NCBI RefSeq assembly: GCF_002929295.1
Contig: NZ_PJIM01000001.1
Span: forward strand, 666,040-730,039
DNA: 64,000 bases
DNA from: Arthrobacter sp. SX1312
GTDB taxonomy: Bacteria > Actinomycetota > Actinomycetes > Actinomycetales > Micrococcaceae
Direction: 5' to 3'
The notes beneath the pieces are model-generated. The model had not been told where the DNA came from, searched no databases, and saw nothing but the letters and a program-made list of their open reading frames with translations. A program made the position numbers and the translations under genes. This document shows, piece after piece, positions 25,102 to 35,310 of this stretch (its first letter is position 1; every line of letters begins with the position of its first letter).

Positions 25102-26586
25102 TCAGGCCCGGTCCGCCCCACTGCGAGCCTCGCGGAGGGCCCCGGGAGCAGCGGGCGTGCCGTCAACCGCGCAGTGCGTCGGATGATCGGTCTCCGGCAG
25201 GGCGGGGTTCCGGATGGTGACAGCCGCAAGAATGCCGCTGAGCACCAGGACGACCGCGCCGATCATGCAGGCGGCGTCGAAACCTGCCTCGAACACTTGC
25301 GGGTTGCTGTAGGCGTCGCCGGTCAGGCCCACGGCGGCCGGCAGGACAGCGATTGCCATCAGGCCCGCGGCCCGCGCCACAGCGTTGTTCACGCCGGAGG
25401 CCAACCCGGCCTGGCGTTCCGGCACAGCGGACAGCGCGGTCGATGTCAGGGGAGCAACGAGCAGCGACAGGCCGAGGCCGAGCACGATCACCGACGGCAG
25501 CACGTCCAGAAGGTAGGACGCACCCGGACCGATCCGTAGCATGAGGACAAGTGCCGCAGCACACAGCAGTGGTCCGACAGCCATCGGCATCCTCGGCCCG
25601 ATCCGGGAACTGAGCGCCCCTGCGCGGGGTGACAGGACCAGCATCAGAGCCGTGATGGGGAGCATGGCGGTCCCGGACGCCAGCGGGCTGAATCCCGCCA
25701 CCACTTGGAGGTGGACGACGAGCAGGAAGAAGATGCCGCCGAACACGGCGTAGATGAGGAAGGTGACGGCGTTCGCGGCGCTGAACTGGCGGTTACCGAA
25801 GATCCGTAACGGAAGCATCGGATGCTCGGAGCGCCATTCGACCACGAGGAAAGCCACGGCGGCGGTGAGGCCGAGGGCTCCTGACGCGAGGACCGCTGGA
25901 GAGCCGACCCTTTGGGTCGGCGCCTCGATCAGGGCGTAGGTGGTTCCCGCGAGCGCCAGCGCCCCGAGGACGGCTCCGGCGATATCGAGCCGGCCCGTCG
26001 CGTCGGTGTCGCGCGTCTCGGGGACGTGCCGGGCGGCGATCCAGATGACGGTGGCGGCGATGGGCACGTTGATGAGGAAGATCCAGCGCCAGGAGACGCT
26101 CTCCACGAGCCAGCCGCCGAGGAAGGGTCCGATGGCGGTGGCCACACCGCCCAGTCCGGACCAGGCGCCGATGGCTCGTGCGCGGTCCTCACCGGCGAAG
26201 CTGGCCTGGATGATGGCAAGACTGCCTGGCGTGAGCAGTGCCCCTCCGACCCCCTGCAAGGCGCGGGCCGCGATGAGCAGGCCGGCGTTCGGTGCCAGCC
26301 CGCAGAGCAGGGAGGCTACGGCGAACCACACGACACCGACGATGAAGATACGCCGGCGCCCGAACCTGTCGCCCAGGGAGCCGCCGAGGAGGATGAAGGA
26401 GGCAAGCGTCAGGGTGTATCCCGTGACCATCCACTGAAGGGCTGCGAAGTCCGTGCCCAGGTCCATGCCGATCGTCGGCAACGCGATGTTCACGACCGTG
26501 GCGTCGATCCCCGCGATACCCGACCCGAGCACTGTTGCCAGGAGGATCCACCGGCCGGACGCCGTCCTCACGCGGATCTCGCTCAT
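25102..26586 (-). CDS. MFS drug exporter, DHA2 (EmrB/QacA) type, 14 TM
   Basis: A 494-residue major facilitator of the 14-helix DHA2 branch, exporting drugs or other small molecules by proton antiport. Landmarks are the helix 1 motif GIDATVVNIALPTIG with its membrane-embedded Asp, GGSLGDRFGRRRIF (motif A between helices 2 and 3), RALQGVGGALLTPGSLAII and the motif C region GLGGVATAIGPFLGGWL. A hydrophilic C-terminal tail of about 35 residues follows. Start ATG 26586. No regulator lies next to it, so its substrate is open. A perfect hairpin lies upstream at 26767-26796. Confidence 0.9.
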   Translation of the reverse strand: MSEIRVRTASGRWILLATVLGSGIAGIDATVVNIALPTIGMDLGTDFAALQWMVTGYTLTLASFILLGGSLGDRFGRRRIFIVGVVWFAVASLLCGLAPNAGLLIAARALQGVGGALLTPGSLAIIQASFAGEDRARAIGAWSGLGGVATAIGPFLGGWLVESVSWRWIFLINVPIAATVIWIAARHVPETRDTDATGRLDIAGAVLGALALAGTTYALIEAPTQRVGSPAVLASGALGLTAAVAFLVVEWRSEHPMLPLRIFGNRQFSAANAVTFLIYAVFGGIFFLLVVHLQVVAGFSPLASGTAMLPITALMLVLSPRAGALSSRIGPRMPMAVGPLLCAAALVLMLRIGPGASYLLDVLPSVIVLGLGLSLLVAPLTSTALSAVPERQAGLASGVNNAVARAAGLMAIAVLPAAVGLTGDAYSNPQVFEAGFDAACMIGAVVLVLSGILAAVTIRNPALPETDHPTHCAVDGTPAAPGALREARSGADRA

Positions 26587-26766
26587 GGTTCACCATCCGT
26601 CCACGCCCCGCCGAGCCGCGGGCACAGGGAACAGTGTGGCACCGTCGTCGTGCCCATGCCATCGCCGTGCGATCGGCTGAGCTTTCGACCTCGTACATCG
26701 TGTGCCGCGCCGCCGGCTGTGTGCGGCATGGTGGACCATCACCCCGACGGGGCGGCCTGCCGAGCA

Positions 26767-26796
26767 CGAAGCCCTCCCGCGGGAGTGAGGGCTTCG
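26767..26796. terminator. hairpin between aldo/keto reductase and MFS exporter
   Basis: A perfect 10-base inverted repeat (CGAAGCCCTC and GAGGGCTTCG) with a 10-base loop. It lies 78 bases downstream of the aldo/keto reductase stop and upstream of the exporter. There is no T run, so it may be a weak or factor-assisted terminator. Nothing else was seen in 26587-26873. Confidence 0.5.
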
Positions 26797-26873
26797 TCGT
26801 CCGCGACCGGGACAGCAGCGCCGGACCGGTCGGCATAGGTGTTGATCGTCCCGGGCGGCTCCGCCGATCGGGC

Positions 26874-27839
26874 TCAGGCTGCCGGGCGCGGGAAGATCCG
26901 GTCCAGCGCGGCGAGGTCCTCGTCCGACGGCGTCCAGTCGGCTGCCGCCGCGTTCTGCCGCACCTGCTCGGGCGATGTGGCGCCCGCGATCACGGAACCG
27001 ACCGACGGCTGGGCCGCGAGCCACGAGAAGGCCACCTGGACCTCGGTGAGGCCGCGCCCGGCCGCGAAGGCGCCGAAGGCTTCGAGCTGGCCCCAGTCCG
27101 CTGTCTCGAGCACGTTCTTGCGTGAGTGGGTGAGTCTGCTGCCGGCGGGTACCTCGTCACGCCGGTACTTGCCGGTGAGCAGGCCGTTGGCGAGGGGGAA
27201 GTACGGCAGGATGCCCAGTCCGTAGGCCTCGACGGCGGGGACCACCTCGCGTTCGAGGCGTCGGTCCAGCAGGTTGTAGGGGTTCTGCGCGGAGATGAAG
27301 GGCGTGTACCCGCCGCTGCGTGCCGTGAACTCGGCCTCGGCGATCTGCCAGCCTGCGAAGTTGGAGTGCCCGAGGTAGCGCACCTTGCCGCTCGTCACGA
27401 GGTCGTCGAGGGCCGCGAGGGTCTCCTCGATCGGCGTCCGTGTGTCCGGCGCGTGGTACTGGTACAGGTCGATCCACTCGGTGCCGAGGCGCCGCAGGGA
27501 GGCCTCGGCTGCGCGGATGATGTAGCGGCGGGATCCGCGGGCACCCCAGTCGGGTCCGTTGACGCCGTCCATGTCGAGGCCGAACTTCGTCGCGAGGACG
27601 ACGTCGTCGCGCCGCCTGCCGAGGGCCTTGCCGAGCTGTACCTCGCTGATGCCCGGTGCCCTGCCGTACATGTCCGCGACGTCGAACAGGGTGATCCCGG
27701 CGTCGATCGCTGCATGCACGACGGCGTCGGTACCCTCCTGCGACTCGGAGGTGGTGCCGGCCCGGCCCAGGTTGTTGCAGCCGAGCCCGACGGTGGAAAC
27801 GCTGAGCCCCGAGGAGCCCAGTCTGCGATAGGTCATCAT
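26874..27839 (-). CDS. aldo/keto reductase
   Basis: A 321-residue NADPH-dependent aldo/keto reductase with the standard TIM-barrel motifs. GITLFDVADMYGRAPGISEV carries the catalytic Asp and Tyr, VVLATKFG the Lys, and WIDLYQYHAPD the His. The C-terminal cofactor region is SVGSVIAGATSPEQVRQN. Closest in style to the general stress/Tas-like AKRs that act on aldehydes. No pathway neighbours point to a substrate. It starts at ATG 27839 (an internal ATG follows immediately) and is separated from ndk by a strong hairpin, so it is probably its own transcript. Confidence 0.9.
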   Translation of the reverse strand: MMTYRRLGSSGLSVSTVGLGCNNLGRAGTTSESQEGTDAVVHAAIDAGITLFDVADMYGRAPGISEVQLGKALGRRRDDVVLATKFGLDMDGVNGPDWGARGSRRYIIRAAEASLRRLGTEWIDLYQYHAPDTRTPIEETLAALDDLVTSGKVRYLGHSNFAGWQIAEAEFTARSGGYTPFISAQNPYNLLDRRLEREVVPAVEAYGLGILPYFPLANGLLTGKYRRDEVPAGSRLTHSRKNVLETADWGQLEAFGAFAAGRGLTEVQVAFSWLAAQPSVGSVIAGATSPEQVRQNAAAADWTPSDEDLAALDRIFPRPAA

Positions 27840-27855
27840 GCCCCTAACCTACCAA

Positions 27856-27892
27856 CACCGTTGCCCCAGGCACATGACCCGGGGCAACGGTG
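27856..27892 (-). terminator. hairpin terminator after ndk
   Basis: A perfect 12-base stem (CACCGTTGCCCC and GGGGCAACGGTG) with a 13-base loop, right after the ndk stop on the reverse strand and before the aldo/keto reductase start. It should end the ileS-folC-DUF4233-ndk transcript. Confidence 0.7.
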
Positions 27893-27900
27893 GACGCGCG

Positions 27901-28317
27901 TCAGGCGAACCAGATGCCGATCTCCCGTGCGGCGGACTCGGCCGAGTCGGAGCCGTGCACGAGGTTCTGCTGGACCTTCAGTCCCCAGTCGCGGCCGAAG
28001 TCGCCGCGGATGGTGCCGGGCGCCGCCGTCGTCGGGTCCGTGGTCCCTGCCACGGAGCGGAACCCTTCGATGACGCGCTCGCCCTCGAAGACGGCGGCGA
28101 CGATCGGGCCACTCAGCATGAACTCGACGAGCGGCTCGTAGAACGGCTTCCCGACGTGCTCGGCGTAGTGCTCCTCGAGCAGCTCGCGGGTGGCGTGCAC
28201 GCGCTTCAGTTCGACGATGGTGTAGCCCTTCGCCTCGACGCGGGACAGGACGACACCGGTCAGGCCGCGGGACACGCCGTCGGGCTTGACGAGGACAAGG
28301 GTGCGCTCAACGCTCAT
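27901..28317 (-). CDS. ndk: nucleoside diphosphate kinase
   Basis: A 138-residue Ndk that equalises nucleoside triphosphate pools through a phosphohistidine. The N-terminal TLVLVKPDGVSRG, RVHATRELLEEHY, FRSVAGTTDP and GTIRGDFG segments are canonical, with the active-site His in NLVHGSDS near residue 121. Length is normal. It is the last gene of the ileS-folC-DUF4233-ndk run; folC, DUF4233 and ndk are commonly adjacent in actinobacteria. Confidence 0.97.
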   Translation of the reverse strand: MSVERTLVLVKPDGVSRGLTGVVLSRVEAKGYTIVELKRVHATRELLEEHYAEHVGKPFYEPLVEFMLSGPIVAAVFEGERVIEGFRSVAGTTDPTTAAPGTIRGDFGRDWGLKVQQNLVHGSDSAESAAREIGIWFA

Positions 28318-28387
28318 GGGGACTCCTGGGGTGCGTGCGCCGTCGCGGACGGCGCGGATGGAACAACTGGTACCGGGGTCGACTCTA

Positions 28388-28834
28388 CTAAAGGCCCTGC
28401 TCTTCGGGGTTCGCCCTCTCCCACTCCGCCTGCAGCCGGTCCCGCTCCACGTTCTCGCGGTCCACGCGGATGCCCTGCCGGATCCCGTACAGCCAGGTGA
28501 GGGCGAACGCGAGGCCGACGACGAACATGACGGGTTCGAGGAAGCCCCCGGCGATGAGGACGAGCTGGAGGATCCAGCCGAGCGCGATGCCCCACTTCCT
28601 CGTCAGGACGGCGCAGGTAAGCACCAGCACCACGCTGAGGAGGAGCCCGGAGGTCAGGATGAGGGCCGGGGAGATCTCGTCGCGCCGCAGGCCGAAGACA
28701 GCGAGCGTCGCGAAGAACACCACGAACGCCTCGAGGCAGAGGACCGTCGAGGCGAACAGGACCTTCGTGGACCGCCGCTTCTTCGGCATGCCGGGCCGCC
28801 ACTCGCGCTGCGCCTTGGTCATGCGTCGTGCCAT
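28388..28834 (-). CDS. DUF4233 membrane protein
   Basis: A 148-residue protein with four predicted membrane helices: FASTVLCLEAFVVFFATLAV, ISPALILTSGLLLSVVLVLT, IALGWILQLVLIAGGFLEPV and FVVGLAFALTWLYGIRQG. The N-terminus is basic and the C-terminus charged. DUF4233 proteins are encoded next to folC in many actinobacteria, and their role is unknown. The start ATG 28834 lies 8 bases after the folC stop, so it is in the same operon. A second Met six codons in is an alternative start. Confidence 0.88.
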   Translation of the reverse strand: MARRMTKAQREWRPGMPKKRRSTKVLFASTVLCLEAFVVFFATLAVFGLRRDEISPALILTSGLLLSVVLVLTCAVLTRKWGIALGWILQLVLIAGGFLEPVMFVVGLAFALTWLYGIRQGIRVDRENVERDRLQAEWERANPEEQGL

Positions 28835-28842
28835 GCGTGGGC

Positions 28843-30246
28843 CTACTTTCCCAGGAGCGTGCGGGTTTCCCCGACCACCGTGATGGATCCGGTCACGAGG
28901 ACGCCCCCGGAGAGGTCGTTGTTCTCCTCGGCCTTCATCACCGCCCACTCCAGGGCGTCGTCGAGCCCGGGGAGGATGGTGATGTTCTCCTCCGCGAACC
29001 CGGCCGACAGGGCTGGCTGCAGGAGATCGGCGGCGGGGACGGAGCGGGGCGACGTCGACTGCGTCAGGCAGACGTCCTCGAGGATGCCGCCGAGTTCCTC
29101 GTGCAGTTCGGCCAGCATGCCCGCCACGTCCTTGTCCTGCAGCGCTCCGACGACGAGGACGAGCCGGCTGAAGTCGAACGCCTCGTTGATGCCCTTCGCC
29201 GCGGCCCGCGCCCCGGCGGGGTTGTGCGCTGCGTCCACGATGATGCTCGGCGCGGTCCGGACCACCTCGAGGCGGCCGGGCGAGGTGACGGACCTCAGCC
29301 CGTTCCGGACGAGCTCCGTCTCCAGCTCGCGTTCTCCACCCCCGAGGAACGCCTCGACGGCCGCGACGGCGACGGCCGCGTTCTCCGCCTGGTGCTCGCC
29401 GTGCAGGGGTACCAGCAGCTCGCCGTAGCGGCCGGCGAGCCCGGTGAGGGACACCACCTGGCCACCGACCGCGACCGTGCGGGATTCGACGCCGAACTCG
29501 ACCCCTTCGAAGCGGAACTCCGCCCCGACCTCGCGGGCCCGCTCGAGGAGGATCTGCGCGGCGTCGCGGGGCTGGATCGCGCTGACCAGGAAGGAGCCGG
29601 GCTTGATGATGCCGGCCTTCTCGAGGGCGATGTCCTCGACGGTGTCGCCGAGGAGCTCCGTGTGGTCGAGGGAGATCGGGGTGACGACGGCCACCTGTCC
29701 GTCGCCGACGTTCGTGGCGTCGGTGATCCCGCCGAGTCCCACCTCGATGACGCCGACGTCGATCGGCTCGTCCGCGAAGATCGCGAACGCGAGGATGGTG
29801 ACGCACTCGAAGTAGGTCAGGCGGGGTTCCCCGGCGACGAGGAGTTCACCGTCGACGATGTCCAGGTAGGGCTTGATCTCGTCCCAGACCCGGACGAACG
29901 TCTCGTCCGGGACGGGCTCCCCGTCGATGCTGATGCGCTCCGTGACCCGCGAGAGGTGCGGGCTCGTGAAGCGGCCGGTCCGCAGATCGTGCGCCAGCAG
30001 GATGCTCTCGATCATGCGCGCGGTCGAGGTCTTCCCGTTGGTACCGGTGATGTGGATGATCGGGAACGCCTTGTTGGGCTCGCCCAGGATCTCCATCGCC
30101 CGGTGGAGCGGCGCCAGGCGCGGCTCCATCCTGTTCTCCGGGGCACGCCCGAGGAGCTCCGCGTACACGCTCTCGACCGAGAAGGCGTCCAGTTCGGCGC
30201 TGCTCCCCGTGCCGTCGGTGCCGTCGATGCCGGTCGTGTCATCCAT
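28843..30246 (-). CDS. folC: bifunctional dihydrofolate / folylpolyglutamate synthase
   Basis: A 467-residue Mur-ligase-family enzyme that adds glutamate to dihydropteroate and extends folate polyglutamates. The ATP-binding loop [15 protein letters not shown] begins near residue 43, followed by [16 protein letters not shown]. The metal/folate region [27 protein letters not shown] and [12 protein letters not shown] are in order. The start ATG 30246 overlaps the ileS stop by eight bases, so translation is coupled to ileS and the gene is probably also under the ileS T-box mRNA. The first 25 residues are a polar Gly/Asp/Thr-rich extension. Confidence 0.94.
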   Translation of the reverse strand: MDDTTGIDGTDGTGSSAELDAFSVESVYAELLGRAPENRMEPRLAPLHRAMEILGEPNKAFPIIHITGTNGKTSTARMIESILLAHDLRTGRFTSPHLSRVTERISIDGEPVPDETFVRVWDEIKPYLDIVDGELLVAGEPRLTYFECVTILAFAIFADEPIDVGVIEVGLGGITDATNVGDGQVAVVTPISLDHTELLGDTVEDIALEKAGIIKPGSFLVSAIQPRDAAQILLERAREVGAEFRFEGVEFGVESRTVAVGGQVVSLTGLAGRYGELLVPLHGEHQAENAAVAVAAVEAFLGGGERELETELVRNGLRSVTSPGRLEVVRTAPSIIVDAAHNPAGARAAAKGINEAFDFSRLVLVVGALQDKDVAGMLAELHEELGGILEDVCLTQSTSPRSVPAADLLQPALSAGFAEENITILPGLDDALEWAVMKAEENNDLSGGVLVTGSITVVGETRTLLGK

Positions 30247-33200
30247 GCTGCTGCTCCTGCTTCTCGACAGTGATGGTGAATTCGTCGCCCGCGTCGGCGA
30301 CGGCCTCGATGCGCAGCTCGAGGGTCAGGGTCTCGGCCTGGATCAGTCCGGCGTTCGCCTCGAGCGCGCCGACCTGCTCGGCGGCGACGCCGACGGTGGT
30401 CCGGATGCGGTCGCTGATGTCGAGATCGGCGTCGCGGCGTGCCTGCTGGATGGCGCGGATCGCATCGCGGGCCGTCCCCTCCGCAGCCAGCTCGGCGGTC
30501 ACCTCGGTGTCCAGCACCAGGAACCCGCCGCCGGGCAGGACCGTCACCGCCTTCGAGGCGGCATCGTTGCCCTCCACCACCGTGTCGAGGGTGTACTCGT
30601 GCGGCTCGAGGGCGAGGCCGCCCGCGGTGACGCCGCCGTCGTCGTCGACCTGCCAGTCCCCGGACTTCGAGGCCTTGATCACCGTCTGCACGTTCTTGCC
30701 GAGGCGTGGTCCTGCCGCGCGGGCGTTGACCACGAGCCGCTGGGTGATGCCGAACTCGGCCGGCTCGGCATCGGCCGCGTCCACGAGGCGCACGCCCTTG
30801 AGGTTCAGCTCGTCGGCGATGATCGTCGCGTACTGCCCGGCGAGGTCCGCGGCGCCGGGCGCGACGACGGTGAGCTCCCGGAGCGGGAGCCGCACCCGGA
30901 GGTTCGCCGCCTTCCGCAGGCTGGAGCCGACGGAGCAGACGGACCGCGTGCGGTCCATCTGCTCCACGAGCTCCGGGGCGGCCGGGAACGACGCCGTGTC
31001 GGGCCAGTCGGTGAGGTGGACGGACCGGCCGCCGGTGAGGCCGCGCCAGATCTCCTCGGTGACGAGGGGCAGCAGCGGGGCGGCGACCCGGCAGACGGCC
31101 TCGAGGCACGTGTAGAGGACGTCGAACGCGTCGGTGTCCTCGTCGAAGAAGCGCTGGCGGCTGCGGCGCACGTACCAGTTGGTGAGGGTGTCCAGGTACC
31201 GGCGCAGTGACTCGCAGGCGTCGCTGATCGTGAAGGCGTCGAGCGCCCCGGTGAGGTCGCGGACGAGGTTCCCCGTGTTGGCGAGGATGTAGCGGTCGAT
31301 CGGCTCGTTCAGGAGCGCGGCCGCCTCCGGCGTCACCGTCCTGGCCTCGTAGCCCTCGCCGCCGTTCGCCGCGTTGGTGTAGAGGCTGAAGAAGTGCCAC
31401 ACGTTCCACAGCGGCAGGATCACCTGGCGGACACCGTCGCGGATACCCTGCTCGGTCACAACGAGGTTCCCGCCACGGAGGATCGGGGAGGCCATGAGGA
31501 ACCAGCGCATCGCGTCGGAGCCGTCCCGGTCGAAGACCTCGGAGACGTCCGGGTAGTTGCGCAGGCTCTTGGACATCTTCTGCCCGTCGGAGCCGAGCAC
31601 GATCCCGTGGCTGATGACGTTGCGGAACGCGGGCCTGTCGAACAGGGCCGTGGACAGGATGTGCAGCATGTAGAACCAGCCGCGGGTCTGCCCGATGTAC
31701 TCGACGATGAAGTCGGCCGGGTTGTGCGTGTCGAACCACTGCCCGTTCTCGAACGGGTAGTGCACCTGGCCGTAGGGCATGGACCCGGAGTCGAACCAGA
31801 CGTCGAGGACGTCCTCGACGCGCCGCATGGTGGAGCGACCGGTCGGGTCGTCCGGGTTGGGGCGCGTGAGCTCGTCGATGAAGGGCCGGTGGAGGTCCAC
31901 CTCGCCCTGCTTGTTCAGGGGCAGGCGCCCGAAGTCGGCCTGCAGCTCGGCCAGCGACCCGTAGACGTCGGTGCGCGGGTACTCGGGGTCGTCCGACTCC
32001 CACACGGGGATGGGGCTGCCCCAGAAGCGGTTGCGGCTGATGGACCAGTCGCGCGCGTTGGAGAGCCATTTGCCGAACTGGCCGTCCTTGACGTTCCCGG
32101 GGATCCAGGTGATGTCCTGGTTCAGTTCCACCATGCGGTCGCGGATCTTGGTCACCTCGACGTACCAGGAGGACACGGCGCGGTAGATCAGCGGGTTGCG
32201 GCAGCGCCAGCAGTGGGGGTAGCTGTGGACGTAGCTGGACTGGCGCACCAGGCGCCCCTCGGACTTCAGGACACGCGTGATGTGCCGGTTGGCCTCGAAA
32301 ACCTGCAGGCCCACGATCTCCGCGAGCGGTCCCTTGCCGAACATGGGCAGGAACTTCGCGCCCTCGTCGACCGAGAGGATCACCTGGATGCCGGCCTCCT
32401 CGCAGATCTTCTGGTCCTCCTCGCCGTAGGCGGGCGCCTGGTGGACGAGGCCGGTGCCGTCGGTGGTGGTGACGTAGTCCGCGGCGAGGATGCGGAAGGC
32501 GTTGCGGTAACCGCCCTCCTCCGGGTCCGCGAGGTAGTCCCAGAGCGGCTGGTAGGTGAGGCCTGCGAGCTCGGTGCCGAGGTGGCGGGAGGTGACGGCG
32601 TCGCGCGCGGCCGCGGCATCGGCGAAGCCGAGGTCCTTGGCGTAGTGGCCGAGGAGCTCCTCGGCGATCAGGTACCGCCCGCCCTCGTCCTCGCGCCGGC
32701 CCTCGACGACGACGTAGCTGATGTCCGGTCCGACCGCGAGCGCCGCGTTGGTGGGCAGGGTCCAGGGCGTGGTGGTCCAGGCGAGGGCCTGCACACCGGC
32801 GAGGTCCTGCGAGAGGGCCGAGTCACCGGGGAGGATGGGGAACGTGACCGTGACGGTCTGGTCCTGGCGGTCCTGGTAGACGTCCTCGTCCATGCGCAGC
32901 TCGTGGTTGGACAGCGGCGTCTCGTCGTTCCAGCAGTACGGCAGCACGCGGTAGCCGTTGTAGGTGAGGCCCTTCTGGTGCAGGGTCTTGAAGGCCCAGA
33001 GGACGGACTCCATGTACTCGGGGTTGAGCGTCTTGTAGTCGTTGTCGAAATCGACCCAGCGCGCCTGGCGGGTCACGTAGTCGCGCCACTCCCCCGCGTA
33101 CTTCATGACGGACGCGCGGGAGGCGTCGTTGAACTTGTCGATGCCCATCGCGAGGATCTGCTGCTTGTCGGTCATGCCGAGCTGCTTCATCGCCTCGAGT

Positions 33201-33538
33201 TCGGCGGGCAGACCGTGCGTGTCCCAGCCGAAGCGCCGCTCCACGCGGCGTCCGCGCTGCGTCTGGTAGCGGCCCACCAGGTCCTTGGCGTAGCCCGTGA
33301 GGAGGTGGCCGTAGTGCGGCAGGCCATTGGCGAACGGCGGTCCGTCGTAGAACACGAACTCGTTGGAACCGTCGACGCCGGCGTCGCGGTGGTCGATGGA
33401 CGCCTGGAAGGTGCCGTCCTCCTGCCAGTAGCGGAGGACTCGCTCTTCGAGCTCGGGGAAGCGCGGGGAGGCGCTGGTCCCGGCGGAGGGGGTGCCGCCG
33501 TCGTCGGGCGACACTGCTTTGGGGTAGATCTGCGGCAT
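30239..33538 (-). CDS. ileS: isoleucyl-tRNA synthetase
   Basis: A class I synthetase of 1099 residues from ATG 33538, charging tRNA-Ile. The signature is in [16 protein letters not shown] (HYGH form) and the KMSKS loop in [14 protein letters not shown]. The CP1 editing domain lies between, with [15 protein letters not shown]. This longer form with HYGH and SKSLRNYP resembles the eukaryote-like IleS class usual in actinobacteria. The frame is open to 33613, but upstream Mets fall inside the T-box leader. AGGATGAG precedes the chosen start. It leads the ileS-folC-DUF4233-ndk operon. Confidence 0.95.
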   Translation of the reverse strand: MPQIYPKAVSPDDGGTPSAGTSASPRFPELEERVLRYWQEDGTFQASIDHRDAGVDGSNEFVFYDGPPFANGLPHYGHLLTGYAKDLVGRYQTQRGRRVERRFGWDTHGLPAELEAMKQLGMTDKQQILAMGIDKFNDASRASVMKYAGEWRDYVTRQARWVDFDNDYKTLNPEYMESVLWAFKTLHQKGLTYNGYRVLPYCWNDETPLSNHELRMDEDVYQDRQDQTVTVTFPILPGDSALSQDLAGVQALAWTTTPWTLPTNAALAVGPDISYVVVEGRREDEGGRYLIAEELLGHYAKDLGFADAAAARDAVTSRHLGTELAGLTYQPLWDYLADPEEGGYRNAFRILAADYVTTTDGTGLVHQAPAYGEEDQKICEEAGIQVILSVDEGAKFLPMFGKGPLAEIVGLQVFEANRHITRVLKSEGRLVRQSSYVHSYPHCWRCRNPLIYRAVSSWYVEVTKIRDRMVELNQDITWIPGNVKDGQFGKWLSNARDWSISRNRFWGSPIPVWESDDPEYPRTDVYGSLAELQADFGRLPLNKQGEVDLHRPFIDELTRPNPDDPTGRSTMRRVEDVLDVWFDSGSMPYGQVHYPFENGQWFDTHNPADFIVEYIGQTRGWFYMLHILSTALFDRPAFRNVISHGIVLGSDGQKMSKSLRNYPDVSEVFDRDGSDAMRWFLMASPILRGGNLVVTEQGIRDGVRQVILPLWNVWHFFSLYTNAANGGEGYEARTVTPEAAALLNEPIDRYILANTGNLVRDLTGALDAFTISDACESLRRYLDTLTNWYVRRSRQRFFDEDTDAFDVLYTCLEAVCRVAAPLLPLVTEEIWRGLTGGRSVHLTDWPDTASFPAAPELVEQMDRTRSVCSVGSSLRKAANLRVRLPLRELTVVAPGAADLAGQYATIIADELNLKGVRLVDAADAEPAEFGITQRLVVNARAAGPRLGKNVQTVIKASKSGDWQVDDDGGVTAGGLALEPHEYTLDTVVEGNDAASKAVTVLPGGGFLVLDTEVTAELAAEGTARDAIRAIQQARRDADLDISDRIRTTVGVAAEQVGALEANAGLIQAETLTLELRIEAVADAGDEFTITVEKQEQQHG

Positions 33539-33544
33539 GGGTCT

Positions 33545-33845
33545 CATCCTGTGTGCGGCGGCGTCGGGTGGTGCAGGAGTCCTGCCGTGAGGACGGGACC
33601 TGTCTCCCGCCACCGGTTGCCTGACCGGCCGCGAGGGTCCAGGACCCGCGGTACCACCTCACTTGCCGCCGTCGTCCGCCGTTCCGCTCATCGCGGTCGC
33701 GCGGGCCGGGCTGCCGCTCGTTTCCAGGCTGTGACGGGCTCCCCGTCCGGTTCTACGGGCCGCCTCGCAGGAGGCCGGCCTTTCTTCCGGAAGCTCACCG
33801 GTGATGGCCGGGTCGACGCTTGTGCATCCAGTCTATCCCGGCTCC
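33545..33845 (-). promoter_or_regulatory. T-box riboswitch, isoleucine-specific, upstream of ileS
   Basis: Read on the reverse strand, the leader contains the T-box core GAGGTGGTACCGCGGG at about 33645-33660. Its TGGT pairs with the tRNA acceptor end. Stem I has an ATC (Ile) specifier at 33803-33805 within GGCCATCACCGGTGAGC, followed by the GCTTCCGGAAGAA stretch seen in actinobacterial ileS leaders. There is no terminator hairpin with a T run before ileS, so control is likely translational, with uncharged tRNA-Ile exposing the ribosome-binding site. This explains the gene-free 400 bases between ileS and the P450. Confidence 0.9.
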
Positions 33846-33941
33846 GAAATCGTTGTCGAAAGGGCCGAAGCACACCCGGTGCCGCCGGCGCACGCGCCGA
33901 AATCCGTTGTGGTGGGCTGTGCGGCTTGGCAGGGTGGAAGG

Positions 33942-35270
33942 ATGACATCACCCGCCCTGCCCACCGCGTCCGCCCCGGACACGGCCCGCCTGCTCCTCGG
34001 CGTGCTCCTGCCGACCTTCGTGAAGGGCCCCATCATCCGGCGCCCGTGGGCGGTGGGACTCGCAGCGCGCCTCGACCTGGACACCAGGGCGGCGGGGATC
34101 GTGAGGAGGATCCATGCCAAGCACCCGGATGGTCCGCTGATGCTGAGGCTGCCGATCCGCAAGCAGGCCATCGTCCTGGCGCCGGGCGACGCCAACACCG
34201 TCCTGGCGCAGTCCCCCGACCCGTTCACCGCGGCCAGCAGCGAGAAGCGTGCGGCGCTCTCCCACTTCCAGCCCTCCAACGTGCTGATCACGCGTGGTCC
34301 CCTCCGGACGGTGCGCCGCGCCCTGCAGGAACAGGTCCTCGACACGGACCACCCCGTACACCACCTCGCCGACCGGTTCGTGCCCGTCGTGGAGGAGGAG
34401 ATGCGGCAGGTGCTGGCCGACGTCGTCCGCAGCGGATCCCTGCCCTGGGACGACTTCCAGGACGCGTGGTACCGGGTGGTGCGGCGCGTGGTGTTCGGCG
34501 ACCACGCGCGCGATGACAAGGACCTCACGGGCATGGTGATCCGGCTGCGCAAGGACGGGAACTGGGCGTTCATGAAGCCGGTGCGGAAGAAGACGCGCCG
34601 GCGCTTCCTGGCGCGGATCAACGAGGAACTCGCGAACGCCGAGCCGGGAAGCCTCGCCTCCGTGATGGCCGGCGCGCCCAAGGGCGACGGCGCGGAGCCC
34701 GCCGACCAGGTACCACAGTGGCTCTTCGCGTTCGATCCCGCCGGCATGGCGACGTTCCGTGCCCTGACCGTACTCGCCACCCATCCGGAGGCGATGGCCG
34801 CGGCTCGGCGGGAGGTCGACGGCGACACCTCGGGACGCCGGCTCCTCCCCTACCTGCGGGCCGGCATCCTCGAGTCGCTGCGCCTGTGGCCCACCACCCC
34901 GATGATCCTCCGGCAGACGACGCAGCCGGTGCAGTGGGAGCAGGGGCTGATGCCGGCCGATTGCGGCGTCCTGATCTACGCGCCGTACTTCCACCGGGAC
35001 GAGCGTTCCCTGCGCAGCGCGCACAGCTTCTCGCCCGAGCGCTGGCTGACCGAGGAGGACGACGGCTGGCCGCTGGTTCCCTTCAGCGGCGGACCGGTGG
35101 TCTGCCCGGGCAAGCAGCTGGTGCTGCTCGTGACGAGCGCTGCCCTGGCGGCGCTCGTGGCGGGACACGACTTCCAGGTGGAGGCAGGGCAGGCACTCGA
35201 CCCGGCCCGACCCCTGCCGGGGACCATGGACAACTACAGCGTCCGGCTGGGCGTCTCTCCCAGGGCCTGA
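33942..35270 (+). CDS. cytochrome P450
   Basis: A 442-residue soluble P450. The K-helix ExxR motif is in GILESLRLWP. The haem-ligand loop is PFSGGPVVCPGKQ with Cys near 388; a Pro replaces the usual Gly-x-Arg neighbourhood (typical FGxGxHxCxG is changed to FSGGPVVCPG). The I-helix lacks the classical AGxxTT and instead reads FAFDPAGMATFRAL. Such departures suggest an unusual oxygen-activation site or a non-monooxygenase activity. No ferredoxin or reductase gene is adjacent, so electrons come from elsewhere. ATG 33942 is chosen because GGTGGAAGG lies just upstream. Transcribed divergently from ileS. Confidence 0.85.
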   Translation: MTSPALPTASAPDTARLLLGVLLPTFVKGPIIRRPWAVGLAARLDLDTRAAGIVRRIHAKHPDGPLMLRLPIRKQAIVLAPGDANTVLAQSPDPFTAASSEKRAALSHFQPSNVLITRGPLRTVRRALQEQVLDTDHPVHHLADRFVPVVEEEMRQVLADVVRSGSLPWDDFQDAWYRVVRRVVFGDHARDDKDLTGMVIRLRKDGNWAFMKPVRKKTRRRFLARINEELANAEPGSLASVMAGAPKGDGAEPADQVPQWLFAFDPAGMATFRALTVLATHPEAMAAARREVDGDTSGRRLLPYLRAGILESLRLWPTTPMILRQTTQPVQWEQGLMPADCGVLIYAPYFHRDERSLRSAHSFSPERWLTEEDDGWPLVPFSGGPVVCPGKQLVLLVTSAALAALVAGHDFQVEAGQALDPARPLPGTMDNYSVRLGVSPRA

Positions 35271-35310
35271 CCATCGCCCCAGGACAGGATCTGCGCTGTC
35301 CGTTCGGGAC

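Noticed and set aside
31394-34516. 1040-codon open frame on the + strand
   Set aside because: It is antisense to ileS and its T-box. Composition is what a G+C-rich gene produces in its mirror frame, and no domain is visible.
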